In this document: positions 31,222-40,820 of the stretch, in pieces
Position numbering within the stretch: the first letter of the stretch is position 1
Layout: each line of letters begins with the position of its first letter
DNA from: Rathayibacter sp. VKM Ac-2856
GTDB lineage: Bacteria > Actinomycetota > Actinomycetes > Actinomycetales > Microbacteriaceae
Direction of reading: 5' to 3'
Assembly (NCBI RefSeq): GCF_013205055.1
Contig: NZ_JABMLF010000005.1
Coordinates: forward strand, 62,001-126,000
DNA length: 64,000 nt
Made by a program: the position numbers and the translations under genes
The notes under the pieces: generated by a model
What the model was told of the DNA's origin: nothing
The model's input: only the letters and a program-made list of their open reading frames with translations
Databases searched by the model: none

Positions 31222-32757
31222 ATGCCCGACGATCCGCTGTTCGAGGAGCGCTACCGCGCGGTCGCGTCGCGCGACGCCCGCTTCGACGGCCGCTTCATCA
31301 CCGGCGTGCACTCGACCGGCATCTACTGCCGCCCGAGCTGCCCCGCCGCCACGCCCCGCCCCGCGAACGTGCGCTTCTACCCCACAGCGGCCGCCGCGCA
31401 TGAGGCCGGGCTGCGGGCCTGCAAGCGGTGCCTCCCCGACGCGGTGCCCGGATCGCCGGAGTGGAACCTCCGCGACGACACGGCGGCGCGGGCGATGCGC
31501 CTGATCGGCGACGGCGTCGTCGACCGCGACGGCGTCGAGGGCCTGGCCGCGCGCCTGGGCTACGGCACGCGCCAGCTCGGGCGCATCCTGCGGGTCGAGC
31601 TGGGCGCGCCGCCGCTCGCCCTCGCCCGGGCCCAGCGCGCGCAGACCGCTCGGCTGCTGCTCACGGGCACCGAGCTGCCGGTGTCGGAGGTGGCGTTCGC
31701 GGCCGGATTCGCGAGCATCCGGCAGTTCAACGCGACGATCCAGGAGGTCTACGAGCGCAGTCCGAGCGCCCTCCGCGCCTCCGCCCGCGGTGTCCGGACG
31801 GAGGCGGGTCGCCAGGCCGGGGCGACCACGCTCGAGCTGCGGCTCGCGGTGCGGGCGCCGTTCGATCCCGGAGTGCTCGCGGTCCTCGGCGCCGAGGCCG
31901 TACCGGGGCTCGAGGCGGCGGAGCCGGGGCGGTACTCCCGCTCGCTGGTGCTGCCGGGCGGACCCGCGGTCGTGCGGCTCGAGGCGGACGGCGACGCGAT
32001 CCGCTGCACGGCGACCCTGCTGAGCGTCGCCGACGTCGGGCCGCTGGTCGCGCGGGTGCGGCGACTGCTCGACCTCGACGCCGACGCGAGCGCGATCGAC
32101 GAGGCGCTCGCCGCCGACCCCGTGCTCGCGCCGCGGGTCGCCGCGAGGCCCGGGATCCGGCTGCCGGGCTCCGTCGATCCGGCCGAGACGCTGCTGCGCG
32201 CGCTCAGCGCACAGCGTGCGCCTGCTGCCGCCGCGCACGGGGTGCTGGCGCGGCTGGTGGCGGAGCTCGGCGAGCCGCTGCCCGCGGCGCTCGCGGCCGA
32301 GGGGATCAGCCGCTCCTTCCCCTCCCCCGCGGCGATCGCCGACGGGATCGAGGAGGCGCTAGGCGGTCCCGCGGGCCGAGCAGACCTCCTCCGCGGTGAT
32401 CCCCTCCGCCGGGATCTCCTCGGCCGGGTCGCCGCCCTGCTCGCCGACGGCGGTCTGCACCTGGACGCGGGACTCCGCCGCGAGGAGCTCGTCGAGCGCC
32501 TGCTCGCGGTCGACGGACTCGACGCGGCGACGGCCTCCTCCGTCGCGACGCGCATCACCGGCGACCCGGACTCCCTGCCGGCCGACGACCGCGCCGTCCG
32601 CGCCGGCGCCGCAGCGCTCGGACTCCCCGCCACCCCCGCCACCCTCGCCGACACCGCACGCCGCTGGGCCCCCTGGCGCAGCTACGCGGCCCTCCACCTC
32701 GCCGCCGCCGCCACCCCTCCCGCCCTCCCCTCCCCTCCCGCGAGATGCCACTTATGA
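31222..32757 (+). CDS. alkA: Ada-AlkA fusion (methyl sensor / 3-methyladenine glycosylase)
   Basis: 511 residues. Residues 1-80 are the Ada zinc domain with C36, C40 (CRPSC) and C67, C70 (CKRC). In Ada proteins the first cysteine accepts a methyl from DNA phosphotriesters and switches on the regulator. An AraC-type HTH follows (about 85-185, LARAQRAQTARLLL, then FASIRQFNATIQEVY). The rest is an AlkA-like glycosylase domain. Its hairpin region reads VDGLDAATASSVATRI rather than the usual PGIGPWTA, and DDRAVR may hold the catalytic Asp. The last codons (ARCHL, stop) are part of palindromic repeat R1 copy B. Confidence 0.88.
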   Translation: MPDDPLFEERYRAVASRDARFDGRFITGVHSTGIYCRPSCPAATPRPANVRFYPTAAAAHEAGLRACKRCLPDAVPGSPEWNLRDDTAARAMRLIGDGVVDRDGVEGLAARLGYGTRQLGRILRVELGAPPLALARAQRAQTARLLLTGTELPVSEVAFAAGFASIRQFNATIQEVYERSPSALRASARGVRTEAGRQAGATTLELRLAVRAPFDPGVLAVLGAEAVPGLEAAEPGRYSRSLVLPGGPAVVRLEADGDAIRCTATLLSVADVGPLVARVRRLLDLDADASAIDEALAADPVLAPRVAARPGIRLPGSVDPAETLLRALSAQRAPAAAAHGVLARLVAELGEPLPAALAAEGISRSFPSPAAIADGIEEALGGPAGRADLLRGDPLRRDLLGRVAALLADGGLHLDAGLRREELVERLLAVDGLDAATASSVATRITGDPDSLPADDRAVRAGAAALGLPATPATLADTARRWAPWRSYAALHLAAAATPPALPSPPARCHL

Positions 32758-32797
32758 GCCCGACACGCCGCGCGAGGCGCACACAAGTGGCATCTCG
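32741..32797. repeat. Palindromic repeat R1, copy B
   Basis: The arms contain GAGATGCCACTTATG and CACAAGTGGCATCTCG. The left arm supplies the final codons and the stop of the Ada-AlkA gene. Confidence 0.85.
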
Positions 32798-32813
32798 CCG
32801 GCAGGACGACCTC

Positions 32814-32871
32814 CGCGAGATGCCACTTGTGTACACGACACGCCGGTGATGGCGTACGCAAGTGGCATCTC
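32814..32871. repeat. Palindromic repeat R1, copy C
   Basis: The arms contain CGCGAGATGCCACTTGTGTA and CGCAAGTGGCATCT. It lies 17 nt after copy B, both between convergent genes. Confidence 0.85.
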
Positions 32872-32902
32872 AGGGAAGAGAGGCGAGGGAGGACGGGGCG
32901 GG

Positions 32903-34408
32903 CTACTCCGCCTGGGGGTCGATGACGGGGAGGGCGGCGGTCATCGCCTCGATGCCGGAGAGGCGGGCGGGTGAGATCAGCCGCAGCACCTCCTCGCGCG
33001 ACATGAGACCGGCCTCGACGACGAGGTCGGCGACGTTGCGGCCGGTGGCGAGCGCGGCCTTCGCGATCGCCGCGGACGCCGTGTAGCCGATGCTCGGCGT
33101 CAGCGCCGTCACGACCCCCACCGAGGAGGCGACCATCGCCTCGAGGCGGTCGACATTGGCGGTGATGCCGTCGATGCAGTTGATCCGCAGCGTGAGGCAG
33201 GCCTGGGTCATCCAGGTGATGCTCTGCAGCAGCGAGTGCGCGATGACCGGCTCGAACGCGTTCAGCTGCAGCTGGCCGGCCTCCGCCGCCATGGTGACGG
33301 TGACGTCGGCGCCCGCCACCGAGTACGCGACCTGGTTGACCACCTCCGGGATCACCGGGTTCACCTTGCCGGGCATGATGCTCGAGCCCGCCTGGCGGGA
33401 CGGCAGGTTGATCTCGCCGAAGCCGGCCTGCGGACCGGAGGAGAGCAGGCGCAGGTCGTTGCAGATCTTCGACAGCTTGATGGCCGAGCGCTTGAGCGCG
33501 CTCGAGAACGACATGAAGACGCCGGTGTCGCTGGTCGCCTCGACCAGGTCCTGCGCCATCTCGAGGTCGAGGTCGGTGAGCTCGTTGAGGTGCCGCACGG
33601 CGGCGGCGCCGTAGCGCGGGTCGGCGGTGATGCCGGTGCCGATCGCGGTCGCGCCGATGTTGACCTCGGCGAGCAGCCAGATCGTCTCGGACAGCCGGGC
33701 GTGGTCCTCGCCGAGGGTGGTCGCGAAGCCGTGGAACTCCTGCCCGAGCGTCATCGGCACGGCGTCCTGCAGCTGGGTGCGGCCGACCTTGAGGACGCTG
33801 CCGAACTCCACGGCCTTCCGCGAGAACGCGGCCTGGAGGAGGGCGAGCTCGTCGAGCAGGCGCCGCAGCGACCAGGTCATCGCGATCTTGATGGAGGTCG
33901 GGTAGACGTCGTTCGTCGACTGGCTGCGGTTCACGTCGTCCAGCGGGTGCAGGAACGCGTAGTCGCCGCGGGGCCGGCCGGCGATCTCGAGCGCGACGTT
34001 CGCGACGACCTCGTTCGCGTTCATGTTGGTCGAGGTGCCCGCGCCGCCCTGGATGACGCCGACGACGAACTGGTCGTGGAACTCGCCGTCGATGATCCGG
34101 CGGCAGGCCTGCTCGATCAGCTCGGCCTTCGCCGGGGCGAGGCTGCCGATCTCGGTGTTCGCCCGGGCGGCGGCCAGCTTGACGGTCGCGAGGGCGCGGA
34201 CGAGATCGGGGTAGATCGAGATCGGGCGCTTCGAGATCGGGAAGTTGTCCAGCGCCCGAGCGGTGTGGATGCCCCAGTAGGCGTCGGCCGGGATCTCGAG
34301 CGACCCCAGCGAATCGGTCTCGGTGCGGGTGGCGCCGTCCACGGGGGGTCCTTCCGGCTGGCTCTGCGGGTCGGTTTCTGAGGGGAGGATGCTCGGCTCG
34401 AGGATCAC
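32903..34408 (-). CDS. aspA: Aspartate ammonia-lyase
   Basis: 501 residues. It has the fumarase/aspartase fold with signature GSSIMPGKVNP (about 340), TRTETDSLGSLEIPADAYWG at the start of the conserved region, QGGAGTSTNMNANEV, and SQSTNDVYPT. It splits aspartate to fumarate and ammonia in the cytoplasm. GTG 34408 gives a 30-residue N-terminal tail; no better site is visible. It lies downstream of the amine permease on the same strand, separated by a strong hairpin, so it is probably a separate transcription unit. Confidence 0.93.
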   Translation of the reverse strand: MILEPSILPSETDPQSQPEGPPVDGATRTETDSLGSLEIPADAYWGIHTARALDNFPISKRPISIYPDLVRALATVKLAAARANTEIGSLAPAKAELIEQACRRIIDGEFHDQFVVGVIQGGAGTSTNMNANEVVANVALEIAGRPRGDYAFLHPLDDVNRSQSTNDVYPTSIKIAMTWSLRRLLDELALLQAAFSRKAVEFGSVLKVGRTQLQDAVPMTLGQEFHGFATTLGEDHARLSETIWLLAEVNIGATAIGTGITADPRYGAAAVRHLNELTDLDLEMAQDLVEATSDTGVFMSFSSALKRSAIKLSKICNDLRLLSSGPQAGFGEINLPSRQAGSSIMPGKVNPVIPEVVNQVAYSVAGADVTVTMAAEAGQLQLNAFEPVIAHSLLQSITWMTQACLTLRINCIDGITANVDRLEAMVASSVGVVTALTPSIGYTASAAIAKAALATGRNVADLVVEAGLMSREEVLRLISPARLSGIEAMTAALPVIDPQAE

Positions 34409-34450
34409 GTCAGCTCCATCGCTGTCGTCGTGCGACCCCGGGGGTGCAGG

Positions 34451-34562
34451 GGGTCCGCGGACTGCGGAGCCAGCCTACGCCGAGGCCTCGGAGGGCCGGT
34501 CCCGGGCCGCGGTGCGCCGGACGCCCCGCGCCACGGACCGGCCCTCCGAGGCTCGCGGACCC
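34451..34562 (-). terminator. Long nested hairpin after the permease gene
   Basis: A perfect 18-bp inner stem (34485-34502 with 34535-34552) is enclosed by GGGTCCGCG (34451-34459) pairing with CGCGGACCC (34554-34562). It begins 15 nt after the permease stop. Confidence 0.65.
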
Positions 34563-34576
34563 TCCCCCGCTGCCCC

Positions 34577-36163
34577 TCAGTCCACGCGGTCCGGCTCCGG
34601 GATGCTCGGTGCCGCGTGCAGGCCGCCACTCAGCGCGTAGCGCTCCTCGGGTGAGAGGATCAGGCGCTTCCTGCCCCAGACCGCGAAGCCGATCAGGATG
34701 ACGACGTAGACCACCGCGATGGCGATGATGGCCGGCTGGAACGCCTCGTTGAGCAGGAAGCCGAGGAAGATCAGGACGTTGATCAGCCCGGCGATCACCG
34801 CACCCGGCACGCCCCAGGGGCTGCGGTACGGACGGGTCGCGTTCGGGAAGCGGCGGCGCAGCAGCACGAACGACACCATCTGCATGAAGTACGCGACGAC
34901 CGCGCCCCAGACCGCGATGTTCAGCACGATGGCCCCGGCGACCGCGCCGGCGTTGTCCGGGTCGATCCGGCTGAGCAGGTCGACGACGACCAGGGCGACG
35001 AAGCCGATGGCGGCCCCGACCGTCAGCGCGATCCACGGGGTCTGGCGCTTGCCGGTGAGCGAGAAGACCCGCGGGTAGTAGCCGGCCCTTGAGAGCGAGT
35101 ACATGTTCCGGCCGTAGGCGAACATGATGCCCTGCAGCGAGGCGAGGAGCCCGATCAGCGCGAAGAGCGCGAGCACCGCCGCCGCTCCGTCGCCGACCAT
35201 CGCGCGGAAGCCGTCGAGGAGGGGCTCGGTCGAGACGCCCATGTCCTCGGAGCCGATCAGGGCGGTGTTGAGGAAGAGCACGAGCAGGCCGGTCACGATC
35301 AGGGTGCCGCGCGCCCAAAACCCGGCGCGCGGGATGTCGCGGACGGGGTCGTGCGCCTCCTCCGCCGCCAGCGGCAGCTCCTCGATGCCGAGGAAGAACC
35401 ACATCGCGAACGGCAGGGCGAAGAGGATCGGGAGCACGCCGTGTGGGAGGAACTCGGTCTGGCCCGCGTCCGGCGCGATGTTCCAGAGGCTCGACCAGTC
35501 GAGCGCCGGCGAGAGCAGGGCCATCACCGAGAAGGCCAGGAGGATGGCGATGGACACGATCGAGACGACGATCGCGAAGCGGAACGAGATCGCCGCGCCC
35601 GCGGAGTTCAGCGCGACGAAGACGATGTAGAGCACCAGCCACCAGACCCACATGGCTCCGGAGAGGTCGAAGCCCAGCAGCTCGCTCGTCACCCCGTTCG
35701 CGTACTGCGCCGAGAAGAAGACGACCACGGCGGTCGTGGCCACGTACTCGATGGTCTCCGCCAGGCCCGTCACCAGGCCGCCCCAAGGGCCCATCGCCGA
35801 GCGGGCGAAGGAGTAGGCGCCGCCGGTGTGCGGCATCGCGGCGGACATCTCGCCGATCGAGAAGATGAGCCCGTAGTACATCACCACGAGGACGGCGAAG
35901 GCGATCAGCATCCCGCCGAACCCGGCGAAGTCGATGCCGAAGTTCCAGCCCGAGAAGTCGCCCGAGATCACGGCGGCGACCGCGAGGCCCCACAGTCCCC
36001 AGACGCCCGCGGAGCGGCGCAGGGTGCGCTTCTCGAAGTAGCCGGCCTCGGCCTCGCGGTAGGTCACCCCCGCTGTGCCGGTGACGTTCGCGGAGTCGGG
36101 TCCGGACGCCGTCGGCCGCCCAGCGCCCTTCCTCGCGGGAGTCTGCTTCGTCTGCTCTGCCAT
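34577..36163 (-). CDS. APC-family amine/amino-acid permease, ethanolamine-permease-like
   Basis: 528 residues with about 12 membrane segments. The N-terminal block RTLRRSAGVWGLWGLAVAAV followed by ISGDFSGWNFG, and MPHTGGAYSFARSAMGPWGG, match the ethanolamine permease subgroup of APC transporters. ATG 36163 is preceded by GAGGAG. TATGCT at 36191-36196 on this strand is a likely -10. It is divergent from the glutamine-synthetase-like gene and is probably the uptake system for the amine processed by that operon. Confidence 0.87.
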   Translation of the reverse strand: MAEQTKQTPARKGAGRPTASGPDSANVTGTAGVTYREAEAGYFEKRTLRRSAGVWGLWGLAVAAVISGDFSGWNFGIDFAGFGGMLIAFAVLVVMYYGLIFSIGEMSAAMPHTGGAYSFARSAMGPWGGLVTGLAETIEYVATTAVVVFFSAQYANGVTSELLGFDLSGAMWVWWLVLYIVFVALNSAGAAISFRFAIVVSIVSIAILLAFSVMALLSPALDWSSLWNIAPDAGQTEFLPHGVLPILFALPFAMWFFLGIEELPLAAEEAHDPVRDIPRAGFWARGTLIVTGLLVLFLNTALIGSEDMGVSTEPLLDGFRAMVGDGAAAVLALFALIGLLASLQGIMFAYGRNMYSLSRAGYYPRVFSLTGKRQTPWIALTVGAAIGFVALVVVDLLSRIDPDNAGAVAGAIVLNIAVWGAVVAYFMQMVSFVLLRRRFPNATRPYRSPWGVPGAVIAGLINVLIFLGFLLNEAFQPAIIAIAVVYVVILIGFAVWGRKRLILSPEERYALSGGLHAAPSIPEPDRVD

Positions 36164-36399
36164 CGGGTCTCCTCGGCTCGGGGTGGTCCGAGCATAGGGA
36201 CCTCAATGGACGCTGGGAAGACCGATGGCGTTACAGCGGTGTGAACGGCGCGGAACAGCCAACGGCACGACGTGCCGACCCGCCGCGCCAGGTCGACCCG
36301 CGTCCGCTCCCCCACTCGCGGCCCTGTGCTCTAATGGACCTCGATCCGACCAGGCGGCCCTGTCCGTCCGCCTGGCGGAGCGATCCCCGGAGGCACCCC
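36164..36399. promoter_or_regulatory. Divergent control region of the amine catabolism cluster
   Basis: TATGCT (36191-36196, reverse) serves the permease. TCTAAT (36330-36335, forward) would give the ligase operon a leader of about 58 nt. The FCD regulator encoded at the end of the ligase operon is expected to bind here, but I see no clear palindrome. Confidence 0.4.
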
Positions 36400-37788
36400 A
36401 TGACACCCGTCAGCGCCGATCGGGCCCCCGCGCGGGGCATGCTCACCCTCGACCGTCTCGACCAGCTGATCGACAGCGGCGAGATCGACACGGTGATCGT
36501 CGCGTTCACCGACATGCAGGGCCGCCTCGTCGGCAAGCGCATCTCGGCGCGGCTGTTCCAGGACGACGTCGCCGCGCACGGCGCCGAGTGCTGCAACTAC
36601 CTGCTCGCCGTCGACGTCGAGATGAACACCGTCGAGGGCTACGCGATCTCCAGCTGGGAGCGCGGCTACGGCGACATGAAGATGATCCCCGACCTCTCGA
36701 CCCTCCGTCTCGCGCCGTGGCTCCCCGGGACGGCCCTGGTCACCGCGGACCTCACGTGGCTCGACGACGCCCCGGTCGGCGAGGCGCCCCGGCAGATCCT
36801 CCGCGCGCAGCTCGACCGCCTGAGCGAGCGCGGCCTGGAGGCCTTCGTCGCCACCGAGCTCGAGTTCATCGTCTTCGACGACTCCTACCGCTCGGCCTTC
36901 GCGAAGGGCTACCGCGATCTGACCCCCGCCAGCGACTACAACATCGACTACGCGCTGCTCGCGTCGACCCGGATGGAGCCGCTGATGCGGGACATCCGCG
37001 TGTCGATGGAGGGCGCCGGACTCTACTGCGAGGGCATCAAGGGCGAGTGCAACCTCGGCCAGCAGGAGATCGGCTTCCGCTACGACGCCGCGCTGGTCAC
37101 CTGCGACAACCACTCGATCTACAAGTCGGGGGCGAAGGAGATCGCCGACAAGCACGGCAAGAGCCTGACCTTCATGGCCAAGTTCAACGAGCGCGAGGGC
37201 AACTCCTGCCACATCCACCTCTCCCTCCGCGGCACCGACGGCACTCCCGTCTTCGCCGACGCGGAGGGCGAGCACGGGATGTCGCCCCTGTTCCGGCACT
37301 ACCTGGCCGGCCAGCTCGCCGCGATGCGCGAGTTCACGCTCTTCTTCGCCCCGAACATCAACTCGTACAAGCGCTACGTCGATGGATCGTTCGCGCCGAC
37401 CGCGGTCGCCTGGGGGCTCGACAACCGCACCTGCGCCCTCCGCGTCGTCGGCCACGGCCCCGGGATGCGCGTCGAGAACCGCGTGCCGGGCGGCGACGTC
37501 AACCAGTACCTCGCCGTCGCCGCGCTGGTCGCCGCGGGTCTGCACGGGATCGAGAACGAGCTCGAGCTGGAGGACGTCTGCACCGGGAACGCCTACGGCT
37601 CGGGAGCACCGCGCGTGCCGACCACGCTGCGGGAGGCCGCCGATCTGTTCGAGTCGTCCGCCCTCGCGCGCGCGGCCTTCGGCGACGACGTCGTCGACCA
37701 CTACGTGAACAACGCCCGCGTGGAGCTCGCCGCCTACAACGCCGCCGTCACCGACTGGGAGAGGGTGCGCGGCTTTGAGCGGCTCTGA
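36400..37788 (+). CDS. Glutamine-synthetase-like gamma-glutamyl-amine ligase
   Basis: 462 residues. Glutamine-synthetase fold with FVATELEFIVFDD (metal-binding Glu), GECNLGQQEIGF, KHGKSLTFMAKFNEREGNSCHIHLSL (ATP site) and NINSYKRYVDGSFAP. ATG 36400 has CGGAGG 8 nt upstream. It lies directly upstream of a PuuD-like hydrolase and aldehyde dehydrogenase. It is therefore expected to join glutamate to an amine (ATP-dependent), as PuuA does for putrescine and GlnA4 for ethanolamine in Streptomyces. A role in ammonia assimilation is unlikely from context. Confidence 0.88.
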   Translation: MTPVSADRAPARGMLTLDRLDQLIDSGEIDTVIVAFTDMQGRLVGKRISARLFQDDVAAHGAECCNYLLAVDVEMNTVEGYAISSWERGYGDMKMIPDLSTLRLAPWLPGTALVTADLTWLDDAPVGEAPRQILRAQLDRLSERGLEAFVATELEFIVFDDSYRSAFAKGYRDLTPASDYNIDYALLASTRMEPLMRDIRVSMEGAGLYCEGIKGECNLGQQEIGFRYDAALVTCDNHSIYKSGAKEIADKHGKSLTFMAKFNEREGNSCHIHLSLRGTDGTPVFADAEGEHGMSPLFRHYLAGQLAAMREFTLFFAPNINSYKRYVDGSFAPTAVAWGLDNRTCALRVVGHGPGMRVENRVPGGDVNQYLAVAALVAAGLHGIENELELEDVCTGNAYGSGAPRVPTTLREAADLFESSALARAAFGDDVVDHYVNNARVELAAYNAAVTDWERVRGFERL

Positions 37789-38602
37789 CGGTCGGGAGGA
37801 CTCTCCGCGCGGACCCGTCGCGCCGCGTCCGATCATCGGCCTCACCACCTACCGCGAGCGCGCCGTCTCGGGAGTCTGGGACGTCGAGGCCTCGTTCCTC
37901 CCCGCGAACTACATCGACTCGGTGACCCGGGCGGGCGGCGTGGCACTGCTGCTCCCGCCTCAGCCCGCCTCGGCCGAGACCGCCCGGGCGGTCGTCGAGC
38001 GCCTGGACGGCCTCATCGTCTGCGGCGGCAAGGACATCGACCCCGCCCGGTACGGTCAGCAGCCGCACCCGGAGACCGACGAGCCCCGCCCGGAGCGCGA
38101 CGCCTGGGAGGACCACCTGATGACGGCCGCGCTCGAGAGCGACCTGCCGTTCCTCGGCATCTGCCGGGGCGCACAGCTGCTCAACGTCTCGCTCGGCGGC
38201 ACGCTGCACCAGCACCTCCCCGACGTCGTCGGCGACCGCCGCTACCAGGCGGGCGGCGGCGTCTTCTCGCACGTCGACGTCGCCGTCGAGCCGCGGTCGC
38301 GCCTGCGCGGACTGCTCGGCGAGGACGCCGTGGTCGCGCAGGTCTACCACCACCAGGCGGTGGACCGGGTGGCCGACGGCCTGGCGGTCGCCGCCCGGAC
38401 GGCCGACGGCACCATCGAGGCGCTGGAACTGCCGGATCGCCGCTTCGCCCTCGGCGTGCAGTGGCACCCCGAGGAGGACACCGCCGACACCCGCCTCTTC
38501 ACCGGCCTCGTCGCCGCCGCCCTCGCCCACCGCGCGGCGGCGGACGACGCGGCCGACGCGGCCGACGATCGCTCCCGAACCACGAAGGACGCACTCCGAT
38601 GA
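37775..38602 (+). CDS. Gamma-glutamyl-amine hydrolase, PuuD-like class I amidotransferase
   Basis: 275 residues. Catalytic Cys130 lies in FLGICRGAQLLN, and His/Glu in GVQWHPEED complete the class I glutaminase triad. Related PuuD frees the product from gamma-glutamyl-GABA. It begins at TTG 37775, overlapping the ligase gene by 14 nt, with GAGAGGG 8 nt upstream. It ends in the start of the aldehyde dehydrogenase gene (ATGA). Confidence 0.9.
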   Translation: MSGSDGREDSPRGPVAPRPIIGLTTYRERAVSGVWDVEASFLPANYIDSVTRAGGVALLLPPQPASAETARAVVERLDGLIVCGGKDIDPARYGQQPHPETDEPRPERDAWEDHLMTAALESDLPFLGICRGAQLLNVSLGGTLHQHLPDVVGDRRYQAGGGVFSHVDVAVEPRSRLRGLLGEDAVVAQVYHHQAVDRVADGLAVAARTADGTIEALELPDRRFALGVQWHPEEDTADTRLFTGLVAAALAHRAAADDAADAADDRSRTTKDALR

Positions 38603-39963
38603 GCACGCAGACGCAGACCCTGGTCGACCCCTCGACCGGCGCCGCCTTCGACGAGATCGCCCTCGCCGATCTCGAGGCGGTGGACGCCGCGATCACGCTC
38701 GCCGCCGCTGCGCAGCGCGGCTGGGCGGCGCTGGCCCCCCTGGAGAGGGCGCGCGCGCTCCGCCGCTTCGCCGCCGCCGTCGACGGCGCACTCGAGGAGC
38801 TCGCGCAGCTCGAGACCCGCAATTCGGGTCACCCGATCACCCAGTCGCGCTGGGAGGCCGCGCACGTCCGCGACGTGCTCGAATACGCCTCCGCCGTCCC
38901 GGAGCGCCTGCTCGGCGCGCAGATCCCGGTCGCGGGCGGACTGGACGTCACTGTGCACGAGCCGCTCGGCGTCGTCGGGATCATCACGCCGTGGAACTTC
39001 CCGATGACGATCGCCTCCTGGGGGTTCGCGCCGGCGCTCGCCGCGGGCAACGCCGTCGTGCTGAAGCCCGCGGAATGGACGCCGCTCACCAGCCTCCGCC
39101 TGGCCGAGCTCGGACTCGCGTCGGGACTGCCGGAGGGGCTCTTCCAGGTGCTGCCCGGCCGGGGCGACGTCGTCGGCGAGCGCTTCGTGACGCATCCGCT
39201 GGTCCGCAAGGTCGTCTTCACCGGGTCGACCCGCGTCGGCAAGCGGGTGATGGCGGGCTGCGCCGACCAGGTGAAGCGGGTCACGCTGGAGCTCGGCGGC
39301 AAGAGCGCGAACATCGTCTTCGCCGACTCCGACCTCGAGCGCGCCGCGAGCACCGCGCCCTACGGCGTCTTCGAGAACGCCGGCCAGGACTGCTGCGCGC
39401 GCAGCCGGATCCTGGTCGAGCGGAGCGTCCTCGACCGCTTCCTCGAGCTGCTCGAGCCGGCCGTGCAGGGCGTCGTCGTCGGCGACCCGCGCGACGAGGC
39501 GACCGAGATGGGTCCCCTCGTCTCGGCGGCGCACCACGAGCGCGTCGCCGCGTTCGTCCCGGAGGGAGCGCCCGTCGCGTTCCGCGGCTCCGCCCCCGCC
39601 GGCGCCGGCTTCTGGTTCCCGCCGACGGTGCTGCTGCCGGGCAGCGGCGATGCCGTCTGGCGCGAGGAGGTCTTCGGCCCGGTCGTGTCCGTGCTGCCCT
39701 TCGACGACGAGGCCGACGCGATCCGCCTCGCCAACGACACCGACTACGGCCTCTCCGGGTCCATCTGGACCCGTGATCTCGGGCGTGCCCTGCGGATGTC
39801 GCGGGCCGTCGAGAGCGGCAACCTGTCCGTGAACTCGCACTCGTCGGTGCGCTACTCGACCCCGTTCGGCGGGTTCAAGCAGTCCGGGCTGGGCCGCGAG
39901 CTCGGACCGGACGCGGCGCTCGGATTCACCGAGACCAAGAACATCTTCTTCGCGGCCGACTGA
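38599..39963 (+). CDS. Aldehyde dehydrogenase
   Basis: 454 residues, slightly short for the family because the N-terminus is trimmed. NAD-binding block PWNFPMTIASWGFAPALAAG, glutamate in TLELGGKSANIVF and catalytic Cys265 in FENAGQDCCARSRI are all present. It oxidises an aldehyde to the acid. In this operon the aldehyde is probably a gamma-glutamylated intermediate. Its ATG overlaps the hydrolase stop. Confidence 0.93.
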   Translation: MSTQTQTLVDPSTGAAFDEIALADLEAVDAAITLAAAAQRGWAALAPLERARALRRFAAAVDGALEELAQLETRNSGHPITQSRWEAAHVRDVLEYASAVPERLLGAQIPVAGGLDVTVHEPLGVVGIITPWNFPMTIASWGFAPALAAGNAVVLKPAEWTPLTSLRLAELGLASGLPEGLFQVLPGRGDVVGERFVTHPLVRKVVFTGSTRVGKRVMAGCADQVKRVTLELGGKSANIVFADSDLERAASTAPYGVFENAGQDCCARSRILVERSVLDRFLELLEPAVQGVVVGDPRDEATEMGPLVSAAHHERVAAFVPEGAPVAFRGSAPAGAGFWFPPTVLLPGSGDAVWREEVFGPVVSVLPFDDEADAIRLANDTDYGLSGSIWTRDLGRALRMSRAVESGNLSVNSHSSVRYSTPFGGFKQSGLGRELGPDAALGFTETKNIFFAAD

Positions 39964-40016
39964 CCCGGCCGCTCCACCTCCCCCGCACTCGCACTCGCAC
40001 CTCGAAAGGCCGTCCC

Positions 40017-40820
40017 ATGGCGCTCCCTCCCCTCGACACCACTCCGATCGATCTCACGCAGCGCCTCGCCGGCAAGGTCGCCGTCGTCACCGGCGGCGCC
40101 AGCGGCATCGGCCTCGCCACGGCGACGCGCTTCGCCCGGGAGGGGGCACGCGTGGTCGTCGCCGATGTCGACGTCGCGCGCGGCACCGAGGTCGCCGAGG
40201 CGCTCGGCGGACTGTTCGTCCGGGTCGACGTGACCAGCGAGACCGAGGTGGACGCCCTCTTCCAGGCCGCCGTCGACGCCTACGGCTCGGTCGACATCGC
40301 CTTCAACAACGCGGGGATCTCGCCGCCCGACGACGACTCGATCGAGACGACCGAGCTCCCCGCCTGGGAGCGGGTGCAGGACGTCAACCTCAAGTCGGTC
40401 TACCTCTGCTGCCGCGCGGCGCTCCGGCACATGACGAAGCAGGGCCGCGGATCGATCATCAACACGGCGTCGTTCGTCGCGGTGCTCGGCTCGGCGACCT
40501 CGCAGATCAGCTACACCGCCTCGAAGGGCGGAGTCCTGGCGATGAGCCGCGAGCTCGGCGTGCAGTTCGCCCGCCAGGGCATCCGGGTGAACGCGCTCTG
40601 CCCGGGCCCCGTGAACACTCCGCTGCTGCAGGAGCTGTTCGCGGCCGACCCGGTGCGGGCGCAGCGCCGGCTCGTGCACATCCCCGTCGGGCGCTTCGCC
40701 GAGCCGGAGGAGCTGGCCGCCGCGGTCGCGTTCCTCGCCAGCGACGACGCCTCCTTCATCACCGGCTCGACGTTCCTCGTGGACGGCGGCATCTCCTCCG
40801 CCTACGTGACGCCGGAGTGA
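40017..40820 (+). CDS. Short-chain dehydrogenase/reductase
   Basis: 267 residues. Classical SDR: TGGASGIG cofactor loop, NNAG, catalytic Ser, and Tyr-Lys in SYTASKG. Asp in VVVADVDV after the second strand suggests NAD preference. It has its own GAAAGG ribosome site 53 nt after the aldehyde dehydrogenase gene. An alcohol-to-aldehyde step just before the aldehyde dehydrogenase is what a hydroxylated amine such as ethanolamine would require. Confidence 0.9.
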   Translation: MALPPLDTTPIDLTQRLAGKVAVVTGGASGIGLATATRFAREGARVVVADVDVARGTEVAEALGGLFVRVDVTSETEVDALFQAAVDAYGSVDIAFNNAGISPPDDDSIETTELPAWERVQDVNLKSVYLCCRAALRHMTKQGRGSIINTASFVAVLGSATSQISYTASKGGVLAMSRELGVQFARQGIRVNALCPGPVNTPLLQELFAADPVRAQRRLVHIPVGRFAEPEELAAAVAFLASDDASFITGSTFLVDGGISSAYVTPE

